Below are positions 1 through 12,593 of a stretch of 64,000 nt of DNA, in pieces. How positions within the stretch are numbered: the first letter of the stretch is position 1; each line of letters starts with the position of its first letter. The stretch is from Amoebophrya sp. A120. Lineage: Eukaryota > Sar > Dinophyceae > Syndiniales > Amoebophryaceae. The notes under the pieces are model-generated. The model did no database searches, was not told where the DNA came from, and was given only the letters and a program-made list of their open reading frames with translations. Both the position numbers and the translations under genes were made by a program. The DNA is taken from NCBI GenBank assembly GCA_905178155.1, contig CAJINV010000011.1:2035894-2099893 (forward strand), in the 5' to 3' direction.

Positions 1-3000
1 GCGTGCCGGATTCCGCCGGTGTCGGAAGGCCCGGCGGAACGTGTATCAACTGGAAAAGTGTCTGCGTCTGGAAGAATGCAACCTGTGATGCTAACTTTGG
101 ACTCTAAAAAAATCTGTATTGCATGACCAGCAGGGGGAGTCTAGTTCGTGCTACGCAAAGAGGGCATTTGTCATGCGGAGTAGGCAGGACGAACCCCCCT
201 AAAAATCTGTGATGCTAGGTCGTGCATTACAGACATCCTGGGTGGTCATGCAAACTATGCATGACAAACCCGGCAACATTCCAGACCCAGACATTTTTGC
301 AGTTCATAACGTGGAGTCCCGCGCCACGCGGAGAAAATCGTCGCTGAAGCCCCCGTATCAAATGCAAAAATGTCTGGCTCTGGAACGAAGCAACTTGTCA
401 TGCTAAATCCGAATCATGTAAACATCTGTGTTGCATGATTCCCAAAAGCTTTCCACTTTTGACCTAATCGAGAGGAGGCAGTTTCTCATGCAGGATTATA
501 GGCATGATAGAAATCTCAGAGAATCTGTCATGCTATGTCCTACATACCAGACCTCATGGCTCATGCAAAACGTGCATGACAAGTCTAGGATTCTGCCAAA
601 CCCAGACATTTTTGCATTTGATACCCCGCCTATGGTCTCCATCTGCAGCAGCTGCTGCAGATCCCGCGGGTTACTCGACCGGAAGTCGCGGCTGCGTCCG
701 CTACCCGAACTCCCGCCGCCACTGCTGGTCAAGTTCAAAATGTCACCAAGGTATCTGTATTTAAGTGTGTTGATCAAGTGAGTTTGTGTTTGATATATAA
801 TTTTAAATTTTCGATACTTCTTCTTCTGCAAGAACTCATCGACACAAGCTGCAGGAGCATGATCGTAGTTATACTTCTTCAAGATGAAAATTGCAGCTAC
901 AAACATATCATGATCCAACTGAAACATCACTCAAAAGATCAGTATACAACTCCATCAGTATGCATCCGAAAGAGTAGACGTCCGTGCGCGCGTCCCACTG
1001 GACGCCAATCATCACTTCGGGACTGCGGTACTGCCGGGTGGAGATCACCTCGCTCTTTCGGTCCACGTCCTCAAAGATAGCCCCGCCGCAGTCGATAATC
1101 TTGATGTTGGCGTACCGCGGGCGGCGGTACTCTCCGTCCTCGAAGCACCCTTGCACCAATATCAACTGCAAAAGTGCCTCCGTCTGGAAGAGTGCCAGAT
1201 GACTTGTCATGCAGGTTTTCCGTGACCGATGAGGTCTGGTATGTAGGACATAGCATGACAGATTCTACTGTGAGAATTCTATCTATCACGCCTATCCTGC
1301 ATGAGAAAGAACTGCCTCGCCTCGATTAGGTCAAAAGTGGAAAGCTTTTGGTAATCAAAATCATGCAGTACAGATTTTTACATGATTCAGATTTAGCATA
1401 ACAAGTTGCTTTGTTCCAAAGCCAGACATTTTTGCATTTGATAACCAAGACCCCCTCGCGGTTCCGACGGCTCGGGGACACGCGGCGGCCCAGGAAACTG
1501 TACCGGTACTTCCGCTTCCACCGGGTGTACTCATCGCCCCCGACTTGCTGGGCCTCGTACTCTTTCCAGCACCGTTTCGGCGGGTCTGCAGTGCGGGTTG
1601 GTGAATACTCGAACAGAATATTCTCCGGCTTCAGGTCGGTGTGCACGCATCCCAGCTGATATTTAGATCGAGAATTCTTTACAGTTCAGTGCGGCAAATT
1701 TTATTTTACCGATTTTATTATTTTTGTTTATATCCAGAATGAAGGGTCATGCAAAATTGGAAATTACGCTCCGTTGCGGCCTCTACGTTGGAGCAGACGA
1801 ACTAGTGATTAAGTATGTTGTTGGTGCAGAAATTTAATATCTTCGAGGAAAAAAGCAAAACTGTACGTAACAATAACAAAGAAACGTACGTTGTGCATGA
1901 AGGTTAAGGCATCGAACCCATCCTTCCCAATCTTCTGAATATCCCGCAAGTACATCGGGCGGTACTGGTTTCCGGTCAAGTGATCGTACCTGATTTTTCG
2001 TATATATCATTTGGGTGACTCTTTCAGTTCCATATTACTCCCCCGCACGCAATAAACTGTCCATCGGTAAAATAAATGCTCGCCATGATCTAGTACCATC
2101 TTCAGCATCAGATCATGCACTTCTACAGCATTTGATCATTGCGTCCGACTGCCAACTTCATCAGCACGTCTTGGAACACACAACCAATGCGCGTCGAAAA
2201 ACAGAAAACAATATCAGTACAAGCTGACGGAAAGTTTCTCGAAGACCATTACAAAGTGCGACTCCTGGTTGGGACCGGCGGGGTGCATGAACTGCTCCAC
2301 TAGGTGGACGATTTTGTGCTTTCCCTCGCAATATGGATTGCAAATATGTATGGGTCTGGAAGAAGGGAACTTGTGATGCGCATTTCACAACACACAGAAA
2401 TCTCTCATGCATAGGCAGCAAAAGATACCCACTTTTTGTCGCCAAAGTGGGGGATTTGTCATGCGGATTAGGCATTGCAGAACCTTCTCGAAATCTGTGA
2501 GGCTAGGGCTTCCATGCCGCACCCTCTGTGTCATGCGAAAACAGCATGACATCTTCCAGACCCAGACATATTTGCACTTGATACGCAAACGCCGTCCAGG
2601 AACCGACTGGATTCGTCCTGTAACCGCTGCAGTATGCGGAATTCGTCTTCTGCGTCGGTCCGGTACTTCTCGCCCGACCGAATCACCTTGGCCGCGTAGG
2701 ACTTTTCTTCCTTGAGCCCCCGCGCCTCTCGCTCCTCCGGGGTCCCCTCGAAGCTCACCTCGATCACGCGGCCGAACGTGCCGTCGCCCAGATGCGCCCC
2801 GATCCGCCACTTGCTGTCCGTGCCCAAAAAGTTGAGGTTTGCAAACTGGAAATGCTCGATGTCGTCATTGCTGTTGCTGTGACTCGTATCCAAGAAAAAA
2901 TCTGTGTTAGTGTAAGTCTTTTGGGAAAACAGCATCACAAGTTTGTCTGCCATGACAGGACAAACTTCTTGCTATGCGTAGATACAAAGGGAACACACAT

Positions 3001-6000
3001 AGGAAGCGAGCCAGACATGCATGTCGAGCATGACAAGTGTAACTGTTTGGCATGTTCTGCATCACAGATTTACACTTACACAGTTTTCTTCTTGCATAAC
3101 TCGCCGCCCGATCGTGGTCTTCATGCTCCTCGTCGTCGTCGTCGCGCCCGCTGCGCTATCAAATGCAAAAATGTCTGGTTCTGGAAGGAAGCAGCTTGTA
3201 ATGCTACCTTTGGATTCTACACAAAATCTGTATTGCATGAACAGCAAGAGAGTCGCAACTTTTGCTACGTGGAGAGGGCATTTCTCATGCGGTATGAGCA
3301 TCAGAAAGCCATCGCAGAATCTCTGATGCTAGAGCATGCATCACAGACCTTATGGGTCATGCAAAATCTGCATGACAAACTCCAGCATTCTTCCAGACCC
3401 AGACATTTTTGCAATTCATATGCGCCTACTGCTCCGGCTGTACCTGCTCCTGCGGTGGTGCGACCGGGACCGGCGACTATCCTCCTCGCGTTCTTCGCGA
3501 TTGTAGTTGCGGCGTCCGCGTCGTGAGTCGGCGTTGCCCCGGGCTGCAGCACCAGCGCCGCCCCTCCGCTCTGACCTCCTCCGCCGGGAATCATCGGCAT
3601 GCTCTACGCGCCGCGCTCCCAAGGATCTCGCACGGCTCGCCCGACTTCTTGGTACGCTCCGTCGCCGCCGGTCGTGCTCGACAGAGAACCGCGCAGCAGT
3701 TATCCTATGTCAAAACGTCCCCACCCCATAGTCACAAATTTGGAGTCGCAATGTAGTCCTGTTTGAGGTACTTCAGCACCATCACAGATTTAGTATATCA
3801 TGCTGATTGGCGCATTACAAAATCCAAGACACGGCTGGAAAACACTTCTCATGGGGCTCCGCATGACAAACAGTTTGAGCATGCAGATTTGCATGACAAC
3901 TCTGGGGTGCGAACGTTTTTACACAGGATAGCAGCATCACGATCTTCAGCGTCCCGCTCCCGCTCCTGTTCCCGCCACTCCAAGGAGACCGGACGCATCT
4001 CCACGTCCTCGGCTTCGCCGTGCAAGAGTCCTGCAGCTCCGTGCTGGGGTCCTGCTTCTGCATCTTCACGGCCATGTTCTACTTCCTCCCGCCCCAGAAG
4101 CTGCTCGGGCTGCTCCTGCTGCTCGTGAAGAAGATCTTCATCCTCATCCTCGTCGTCATCATCATTTCTCGGATTGATCAAAAACTCGTCCTCCTCCTCG
4201 TCGCTAATGGGGTCGTCGTCGTCGTGCTCCTGGGGGTCATCTTCCGAAATGTTCTCCCCGTCGCCGGCCTGCTCGGGCGAAAATGATAAAGCGTTCTCGC
4301 CCTGCTCCTGCTCTCCGCGAACCGCCACGGGGCTGGCGCTCAAACTCAGCGACGTGTTTCCCCGGGCACGACGATCGTTTGGTGCGATTGCTTCCTCCCC
4401 GTCGAAGATGTTCTCGATGTTCTCGTCCAGCTCCGCGTCCTCGTCCTCCATTGGCGCTGCATCATCATCATTTTTATCCTCCTGCTGTTCGTTTATTGAC
4501 AAAGACCCTCGATGATCTACTCGGGAACCACGACCGCTTGCGCTTGCGGAAAACCGTTCTAGTTGTTGTCCTTGTGCTTCTCGCCGAGGAGTGCTTCTAT
4601 CGTGGTCCTCATTAATGGTGCCTCTATTTCTCCTGTACAAGTTTCTGGTGCTCCCGTCCGCGCTGCGATTGTTGGGGCTGATCTGGAGCGAGTTGATGTT
4701 GATGTTCGCTTGAAAATTATTTTGTGCGTCTTCATCGTTATTTTTATCCTGGTCTAAGTTGTTGTGCTGCAAAAGTCCTTGTGGTCCCCTTCCGTGCGAA
4801 GAACCCCGTCGACTGCTGTTGTTCCCGCGCGGACTTTGGTTATTGGCCGCGTCGTATGCATTGCAAATATGTTTGGGTCTGGAAGAATGCAACTTGTGAT
4901 GCTGCATTTGGAAACTACAAAAATCTGTATTGCATGAACAGCATAAGAGGCCCAGTTGTTGCCACTGCGAGAGGGCATATGTCATGCGGTCTAGGCATCA
5001 GGAAGCCCTCACAAAACCTGTGATGCTAGGGCATGCATCACAGACGTCAGGAGCCATGCAAAATGTGCATGACAGACCTTGCATCCTTCCAGACCCAGAC
5101 ATTTTTGCAATGCATACGTCGCGGGACCTCGCCCGCTCGGCCTCTTCGGCGGCCGCAGCTGGCGCTGGTGGTGCTGCACGGGGACTGAGGAAGAGCTCGC
5201 CACCCGCTGCGTCGCTCGCGCGCCGGCTCTTGTTCGATGGAGTGGTGGTTTGCTTCTGCTGCTGCTGCTCTACAACTTGTCCCACGGCGCCCGGGGCTGT
5301 TTTTTCAAAGTGAAAATATTGCTTACAAAACAAAAATGGAGATGCTTTTAATTTCATAAATGAATTCAAAATCCTCGATGATGTAGTTCCTGTTTTGTTT
5401 CATCAAAAAACATTTTCAAAATACCGGCCCCTCCTGTATCGTTCTCCCGCAGCACCGGCAGTGCCGACGATGCGAGTTCTTCCGCCATTTTTCCGGTTGC
5501 AGTGTCCTTGTCTTCCACACTGCTCTTCGCGCCTCCAACCACCGCGACGACGTTCGGCGAACTCTTTCCCGATTTCAGCATTTGCAGGGCCTCCCCCACT
5601 TGCTTCGCGACCTTCGACCCGTGCAGCTGGTCGTGCACTGCTGCTGCGGCACTACTTGAGGCGGACGCGGCAGCAATATTCTGTGTAGTGCCCACAGCTG
5701 AAGAACTTCTGTGCGTCCCCGACGAGTTCCCTTGCCGAGAAAGGTTGGGCAACTGAAAAGAGCGGTTTCGCTCAGACGGCGAGGAGACCGGCGCGGCTGC
5801 ACCGATGTTGTTTTCATTCGCAGTATTTCCACGTCCTTGTTGCGGACTTTTCTTAATGTTCTCGCCGCGGCCAACTGTCGTTTTTTTGTTCGTGCTGCCG
5901 AGGTTTTGGTTTTCCTCTTCGTCTTGGCTCATGATCTCATCCGCGCCCAGGAGGTCCTCGCTGGCTTCGAAGCTTTCACTGTCAGCACCGTCAGGGTCGT

Positions 6001-7680
6001 GCTGGTCAACACCCGATTCTTGTTCTGGGGAACGATCGACGCGACTGTGTGCGTCAGTACCAGCTGGACCTTCAACCGATTTGATTTTTGGATTGGAATC
6101 TTCTTTGAAAGAACAACCAATGCGACCAATTTTCTATTTCATCTGCCAAAAAGATCTAGGAGAGCAGGTGTGTCCAGCTGTAGAACTCCGCCGCTCTATA
6201 ATTCCATAAATAAACAAAAGTTAAGTTACTTAAATTTTTACCGTCCACCCCCATTTGACCATTGTTCCCCTCTCGACGCCCTTGCACCTGCTGTTCCTGT
6301 TGTCGATCCCCCGCACCATTCTTGCCCTTCCCTTTCCGCTGCGGCTGCGCAGGAGCTCGTTGGTGGTTATTCGGACCACGGCCGTCAGTCGTGTTCCTTC
6401 TTGCATGGTTCCCAAAATAATTGCTGTTCCTCGCTCGGTTAATATCATTGTTCCCGCCCGCCCGATTCCGATTGATGTTCTGGTTATAAGTATTCGTAGT
6501 GAAGAATCCCCGATTATGTTGGTCTTCGCGACGACCATGATGATCCTGATTCCGGTCATGATGATAACTACCCGCACCTCGTCCTGGCGACCTGTCGCGC
6601 CGGCGGGGGTTATGATCATTGCGACGATTGTTGTTAATCGGGTGGTAGTCTCCTCGCCTCCGACTCGTGCGCCCGCCGCGGGGGTTGTTATCATAGCCGG
6701 CGCGAGAATAGTCGTCACGATGCTGGTGCTGCTGATCACGTCCGCCACGGCGGTGATTATCCCCGGCGCCACGACGGCGATCATGATCCTCACGGCGCCT
6801 CACCGGGATGTTGTTATTGTTCCCCGGAGGTCCACGACCTCGCTGATTCTGATTGTACCCGCCCCGAGGGCCGCCCGGGAAATTGCTGAAACGTCTGTTG
6901 TTGTTCGTGTGGTTGTTGGTGCTAAACCGCCGGTGGTTCCCTCCGAAGTTCATCCCGCCGCGGGGTCCTCCTCGGTTCGACCCGGGCCTAGCTCCCGGTC
7001 GATCCAGGTTGTTCGTGCTTGGCCGAGGTAATAAAGCGGGGTTGGTGTTGTCATTGGCGTTGGTGCCGGTGTTGCTGTCGTTGTTGTTGTTTTCCCCGCA
7101 CTGTGGATGTTGACCTCCCCCGTCTACTGGGCGGACGTTGTTATTGGTGTTGCTGTTGCTATTGGTACTATTGTTGTTATCAGCAGTCGGGTCCTTGTTT
7201 ATAATTCCGTTGTCGTTTCTATCGACATTGTTCACCGGTACAACCGGGTTCTCTTTATTCTGCGTCTGCCGGCCGTCGCGGCCCACATTGTTCTGCCGAT
7301 CGTCGCGAGTGGTGTTGTTGTTGTTCCTGTGCCGGTCGTTGTTCTGCCGAGACCGCGGGCGGTCGTTGTTGCCGCGATCCGTGTTTCGATTGTTCTGGTG
7401 GTTCTGGTTGCCTCCCTTATGGTGGTTGCCTAAATTGATTGTGGTTTGTTTTACTAAGTAAAAGAACGCTGAAATAAAATCCAATGTCTTGTGCAGGTGT
7501 AGCAAGGAGAATAGTTCCGCGCGCGCATTTTATGCATCACAAGTTCGCAGTGTTGAAACAGTTTTTTGGTACGAGACGTAAGAAGAACAAATCAATACCT
7601 CCACCACGGTGGTCACGCCGGTTAGAATGCGGCCGGTCGCGTCCTCCGCCGCGATGGTACGCGCGATCTCCGTACCCCAT
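1..7680 (-). CDS. CLK/LAMMER-family protein kinase with giant disordered N-terminus (3' end cut by window)
   Basis: Dual-specificity kinase of the CLK/LAMMER family, which phosphorylates SR splicing factors. Exons read right to left: about 7680-7599, 7430-6240, 6150-5366, 5310-5116, 4854-3931, 3700-3421, 3156-3099, 2886-2584, 2331-2226, 1990-1893, 1660-1444, 1159-953, 732-624, 355-309, 43-1. The start at 7680 (MGYGDRAYHRGGG) gives an open first exon with a GT donor. The N-terminal ~1000 residues are N/R/G-rich, then acidic (D/E runs), then RS/RD-rich, as expected for binding SR proteins. Kinase motifs: glycine loop GAHLGDGTFGRV, YAAKVI lysine, CLK-typical HTDLKPENILF, STRQYRSPEV. Oddities: the DFG motif reads DCG (IIDCGGAIFED), and the LAMMER box is degenerate (LLQMETIGG). 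Eight introners interrupt it. The kinase call is firm; a single gene for the whole N-terminal part is likely but needs a transcript. Confidence 0.8.
44..308. mobile_element. introner, family A
   Basis: Family A: termini TATCAAATGCAAAAATGTC then TGGGTCTGGAAG, inverted at the other end. 5-bp direct repeat ACGTG on both sides. Removal joins RDST to FRRAFRH in the kinase. Confidence 0.85.
356..623. mobile_element. introner, family A
   Basis: A-type termini; flanks CCCCG/CCCCG. Removal joins METIGG to GFSDDF in the kinase. Confidence 0.88.
1160..1443. mobile_element. introner, family A
   Basis: A-type termini; flanks ACCAA/ACCAA. Removal gives REGVLVQGCFEDGEYRR in frame, proving exact excision with one repeat copy kept. 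Confidence 0.9.
2332..2583. mobile_element. introner, family A
   Basis: A-type termini; flanks CGCAA/CGCAA, in the kinase N-lobe. Confidence 0.88.
2887..3098. mobile_element. introner, family K
   Basis: Termini TATCCAAGAAAAAATCTGT and an imperfect inverted copy; flanks ACTCG/ACTCG. Only K member in the window. Confidence 0.8.
3157..3420. mobile_element. introner, family A
   Basis: A-type termini; flanks TGCGC/TGCGC, in the kinase N-terminal region. Confidence 0.88.
3701..3930. mobile_element. introner, family B
   Basis: Family B: termini of the type TATCCTGAGTAAAAACGTA then CCCACCCC; flanks GCAGT/GCAGC (one mismatch). Confidence 0.82.
4855..5115. mobile_element. introner, family A
   Basis: A-type termini (TATGCATTGCAAATATG variant); flanks CGTCG/CGTCG. 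Confidence 0.88.
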
Positions 7681-8338
7681 CGTGCTGTAGTTCTTCTTGT
7701 TGCCCGCTCTTGTTTACGAAGCGATACCGACCGACGCAAAAGAATTCTTGAATTATAGTTATTTTTCTTCACGCGACCCGCTTCCAGAAGTAGAAGTTGT
7801 TGCGAAAAAATATTGAAGCGTGAAGTTCTTGATCACGCCGTGGTCGTCGAGAGAAATCTTCCAAAAATTTTCTGCCGTGGTGGAAAGGTTCGCTATCCTC
7901 GGAGGTACCGCAATGTTTGTAGTCAAGGTCAAGGTTGAGGTCGAGATCCACTCCGTTGGTACAATTCTTCTCTTGGTCGTCCCCGATGGTGCTTATTTTG
8001 GAAGCTAAGACACAACTGAAACAACTTGAACTATTATCCTTTTTACGACACTAGAGAATATCAATATTTTTGAAGAAACGTAAATCCTTGCTAGTCTCGG
8101 TCTCCTTCGATCTTCGGTTACAGGACTTTGACTCCACTACTTTTATTGTTCTAAAAATTTTATTCGCCGAATTACTAAGCCAGCACCACACACTTCGTTG
8201 TAACGAGAAAAGAACCTTCACTTTTTGTTGATTGCAGCCGCGAGACAATTTCACTACTTGGATATTTTTGTTCTTTTTTGGTCTGCGCCGCGCCGGAATC
8301 ATTTATTTTCGCACGTACAAAAAATCTCCATCATTTTT
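7681..8338. other. intergenic region, no gene recognised
   Basis: Presumed 5' flank of the kinase gene. Only short frames without family features are open. No introner or clear repeat is visible. Confidence 0.5.
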
Positions 8339-8548
8339 CTAGAGATTCAGCACACACCCGATTTCCGTCATTAACAGCATCAAAAAATTCGGATTTAGTG
8401 CTGTGTACGGTAATTCTAGTTCATTTTCCATCTTTACCCTTGTGCTTCCACTTGAGAAGTACACGGTCTGATTTCGTTCTTCTGCCAGATCATCTGAAGC
8501 ATAAGCATCAGCCATTAGTAGGAGAAGAATACTCATAAGTAGATCCAT
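8339..8548 (-). CDS. possible small secreted protein, 69 aa
   Basis: A short open frame starting MDLLMSILLLLMADAYASDD, which looks like a cleavable signal peptide (hydrophobic core of about 10 residues, small residues before a likely cleavage site near residue 18). The rest is unremarkable and matches no family I know. It lies alone between the kinase and the ATP-grasp gene on the same strand. It could be the first exon of a longer gene or a chance frame. No introner is present. Confidence 0.3.
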   Translation of the reverse strand: MDLLMSILLLLMADAYASDDLAEERNQTVYFSSGSTRVKMENELELPYTALNPNFLMLLMTEIGCVLNL

Positions 8549-9707
8549 GTAGAAGTTGCTTCACAACGTGTGTGCTTGTTGAGACATCAGTGGGAAATAA
8601 CTATCAGTGAAAGACCACCAAGCCTCTTGTCTGCTGCTTTTCCTCTTGTTAGGATAGAGTACTTACTTTCAGAGAAACCACTTTCCACTGCTGCAATTAT
8701 CAAGAGGAGTGCGGAAGTTGTGACCACTGGCAAACACAATGTAAGACTAGCACAAGATTAGGCATATTTTTACCATGGGATAGCAGGATAGGTAAAGCCA
8801 CAGGTGCTTACAAGTAGAACCTCTCTCAAGCAATAAGAAACCAACGCACAGGTTATTTACTGAGCACTTCTGACCGGTCGCAGTTTTGAGTGAAAAGCGG
8901 TGCGGCGACACCATATCATCAAGAAGAAACATTTCGTTACCCGGATAGAAACGTGTTGAATACCCTGTAGGAACACGGATTGACTTCCTGCGACAGCCAA
9001 GTACTACTCCACCACCTAGGAGCTGCTTTCATCGTTTTCACGGATCTTTCATAGTGTGTTTCAGACTGTCTGTCGACGCGCTACTGGTTTCTAATACGAA
9101 AAAAAGCGAGAGTCAGCACAGTCGCGCAGCTTGTTCTTTCCTTGCTATGCAACGGGTTCATTTTGTGTCACCGCCCGGAAATTCATTTTACCGGTACCTA
9201 TAATGCTTGTTACCTACTATGCACAACCCGCAGTTCCAGCATCTAGATCATGTACGTCTAGCATGATATACAAAACTTCACACATCTTGAAAAAATCATA
9301 GGCCATCAGACAGCAAAAACCTATGGCATTGTGATCCAGCGCTCGCTACAAGCTAAGACAGGTAGACGATTTTATTTTCTAAATTTATGGATACACGACG
9401 AGGAGGCATGACACCGCCCTCGTAAAGAAAAATCAACCTGACACAGAAACTGTGGCATGGGCGTGATGAGCCACGTGTTCGCTTCGTTAGGAATAAAAAT
9501 TTATCGATCGGTTCATTTTTTACTGGGCCAACACTTATATATCATTTAACCGAAATCTTACACCTATTTGTTCGTTGAAAAAGTGTGAAAAAATGAGTGC
9601 AATAAGCTGCCAATCTTTTATCCTACATAGTGTCGTGCAGTTTCATTTCATATTTAAATGTCATGCTCTACCCATAGCCACCTCGGTGGACAAGCTCTAC
9701 TCATGGT
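8549..9707. other. intergenic region, AT-rich, no gene recognised
   Basis: Many stops in all frames. I see no introner, RNA gene or tandem repeat. It separates the small secreted frame from the 3' end of the ATP-grasp gene. Confidence 0.5.
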
Positions 9708-12455
9708 CTAAACGAACAGTCCCTCGACGTCGGCGAGGCTGCCCTTTCGACTGCAAAAGTCCGCTACGGTCGACAGCGACTCGACCCGCTGCATAATTGG
9801 ACACGTTTTGTTCTTTTTTCCGAAACAGCTCGTCTCGCTATCCATCCCCTCGTCCAACAACTGTGGGGGCTTCTTGCGAAAGTACCCAGTACCTCCTCTT
9901 CCCGTTGATGTGCTACTGGGTTCGGTCGAGATTATCGAGGTAGACAGGCTGGCGGAGGACGTCGACGAGGACACGGATTTTTCCGAAAAGCAAGCCGGTG
10001 AGAGCGCGACTTCTTCGGATGTTATGTCGAAAATTTCCCCCGTGCTTTCGAGCTGCCGCAGCCGCTGTTGCGTCTCTTCTACCACGTCGTACCGGACGTG
10101 GGAGAGGAGCACGGAACCCGGCGAGGTCGCCATGTCGCGCGTGATTGGCAGCCAACCACCTACGTTGACGGCCGGAGAGAATTTGATGACCGCGGGCAGG
10201 GATGAGATCTAGGAGAAGTCCGTTTTATATATATTTTTTTACTATTGATTGTCCTGTGTCAAAATCATCTCAATGTCGCCGCGAAATGGGCATGACGTCA
10301 AATAAGAACTCATCAAAAGAAAAAGTTTGGAAGCTCAATATGTTCCCCGAGCGAGCCTGGTGGAAACTACTTACATCACAACCTACTGACTCCAACTCCT
10401 CTTTTCAGCTCTATATACCTGTCCATCGTGATCCAAATCTTTGGCCAAGGAGCCTTCCTTCTGTGTGTTCCGCAGGTCAAATTCCACACACCTGCGCTTC
10501 AAAACGTACCGAAAGTTCCGCTCGAGCATCTGTCGAAACAGCTTCCCCTCGTTGACGAGCACGTCTGCGAGCACCTCGTGGCAGCCCGTTCCCGTGGCCT
10601 GCTGCACGAGCCACGGCCCCGCGCCGCCCTGCAGTCGCGCGCCGACCTCGATCAGACAGGGTCCGGTCTCGGTGAGCATCACCTCCCCGTGGCTTATCCT
10701 GTGCAAAAGAATCGCACTCGTGTGTTAGTAATTGCGCCTATGCATTACAAATCTACATGCTATAGGCAAATCAGCATGACAAATTCCATTTGTGAAGATG
10801 CTGAGCTAATTTGTATTGCAATACTACGAGTACGACACTTTTGCAAAGCATATGGCTGGCGCCGAAGTGAAAGCCGAGCGCGTCCAGGCAGGCGTGCATG
10901 TAGGCGATCAGGAGATTGGCGGGGGACTCGCACTATGCATTGCAAAAGTATCGTATTCGTACAAATGCGATACAAATTTCTGCAGCATAAGTAATGCAGA
11001 TTTAGCTGTAATGCATGATTGCAACACGAGTACGATTCTTTTACACAGGATACGCACGCATCGATGACCTCGACGGACTCGTAGGTGATGGAGTTGTGTG
11101 CGGGGTCAAAGTGCTTCTTGTAGCGCAGCAGGCCCGTGACCACGTGGCGGCCCTTGAAGGACACACTGTTGACGACAAACTCCGTGCCCCGCAAAAACTC
11201 CTGGGCGAGCAGCTTCTCGTTGGTTTCGCCGTTGCAGTTTTGTTTGCTCTATCCAGCGCAAATATGTCTGGCTCTGGAAGACTGCAAGGCTTCTCATGCA
11301 GGTTTCGCATGACCCGGAAGGGATAGAGTGCGAGCCTAGCATCACAAGTTTTGAGAATCCTCCTCGGTGCCCATTCTGCACGAGAAATGTTGCTGTCTTG
11401 TAAGTGTAACCGATAAACTGGGCACCTTTGTTGGTCACACAATACAGATTTTTGTGTCGATCCAGCCCAACATGACAAACTCAAATTCTTGCAGACCCAG
11501 AGCACATATTTGCAATGCATATGTTCAGCTCTTGGTAGAACGCGTGGTCAATGTCTGCAGCGCTATGGATGTGTCAGGATTGAAATCTTCGACAAAGTTG
11601 AAATATTAACTTGTCATGCATAAAATGAATGAAAGTCGTAACCCAGTTTCCAAGTGACGCATGATAAATTTGGGTAGAGCCGAAATCCAGTTTGTCATGC
11701 TGTTTGGGTAAGGCAGAAGCCTTTTGTCATGCTACTTCAGCAGCTCAGTTTCTACCCCTTAACAGGCTTACAATCTGCCTCCCTCGCTTACTCAGCAAGA
11801 CAAGCACCTTGTGGCTTGCATTTTATGCATCACAAACTATTTCAACTTTGACGATTTCAATCCTGACACTCCCATACGTGCTGTGACACCAGTACACGCC
11901 GTCCGTGCCCCCGGAACAGGCTGGCTTCACGATGATGGGGAAGGAAATGTCGGCTGCTTCCATCCAGTACCGCACCTCTTCGGCCGTCGCGCAGTAGCTC
12001 TGCCGGATGGCGCGGAGGTTGCGGTCGCGCAGCCGGGCCTGCTGGTCGAACTTGTGTCGCCGCCAGGAGCTCGTTCCTGCGTCATTGGAAAACTTGGGGT
12101 CGCCTAAAACCGCTTGCAGTTGCTCCGCGACGACGACCCCCGGCTCGCTGCCGGCGACGACCGCGTGGATGGATGATGGTGCACAAGCTGACAGCGTGTT
12201 TGAAAGAAAATTTCGGATCTTCCGCGCGGTGTCTTCCACGGTGCTGAACTGCACCACCGCAGCGAAGTCCGCCGGCTCGAGCTGCCGCAACCAGAAGTCG
12301 GCGAGCTGCAAACTGCTCTGCACCGCGATCAGCGTCGCACCGGCCTCTTTCAGGGAGGCAACCAAACTGCGCCCGGTCGAATACGGGTCTACGACCACAA
12401 TAACGCAACCACAATAGCGCGGATCGTGGGAAGGGGCTGCAAGATTTTTTGACAT
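9708..12455 (-). CDS. ATP-grasp ligase (amino-acid ligase / carnosine synthase-like)
   Basis: ATP-grasp enzymes join a carboxylate to an amine using ATP. Exons: 12455-11876, 11563-11522, 11249-11053, 10933-10853, 10694-10419, 10208-9708. The N-terminal domain has VVVDPYSTGRSL. The ATP-grasp core follows with FPIIVKPACSGGTDGVY, then LLAQEFLRGTEFVVNSVS, and the metal-binding end LIEVGARLQGG. This pattern (GTEFVV, RY.KH, LDALG, GPCLIEVGARL) is that of L-amino-acid ligases and CARNS1-like proteins. The C-terminal region (AVIKFSPAVNVGGWLPIT) continues in frame across a canonical GT-AG intron at 10209-10418, and the last ~90 residues are S/T-rich. The start is the MSKNL methionine; an upstream in-frame methionine at 12593 would add 46 residues with a hydrophobic stretch. 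Four introners (D, D, A, C) interrupt it. The substrate cannot be predicted. Confidence 0.8.
10695..10852. mobile_element. introner, family D
   Basis: Family D: TATCCTGTGCAAAAGTATC type termini; flanks TGGCT/TGGCT. Only 158 bp. Confidence 0.85.
10934..11052. mobile_element. introner, family D
   Basis: D-type termini; flanks CGCAC/CGCAC. At 119 bp the shortest element here; an 81-bp exon separates it from the previous one. Confidence 0.85.
11250..11521. mobile_element. introner, family A
   Basis: A-type termini; flanks TGCTC/TGTTC (one mismatch), in the ATP-grasp gene. Confidence 0.82.
11564..11875. mobile_element. introner, family C
   Basis: Family C: TATGGAACTGTCAGGATCG type termini followed by AAATCGACAAAGTTGAAAT. 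Flanks AGCGC/CGTGC match poorly, so an older copy. Confidence 0.75.
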
Positions 12456-12593
12456 CTTGTTTTCTTTTTTGATGCGCAATAGCTGGCCCTGCACGTCGCG
12501 GGCGACCTCCAACCAAAGGCTGGAAGATGATTTACCAGGAAGGCTGTAGGAGATAAGTATGAGATTGATAGGAATAAAAAATCCCCACTGCAA

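Noticed and set aside
6255-7031. 258-codon plus-strand frame
   Set aside because: Shadow of the N/R-rich kinase exon on the minus strand; I/V-rich composition follows from the complementary codons.
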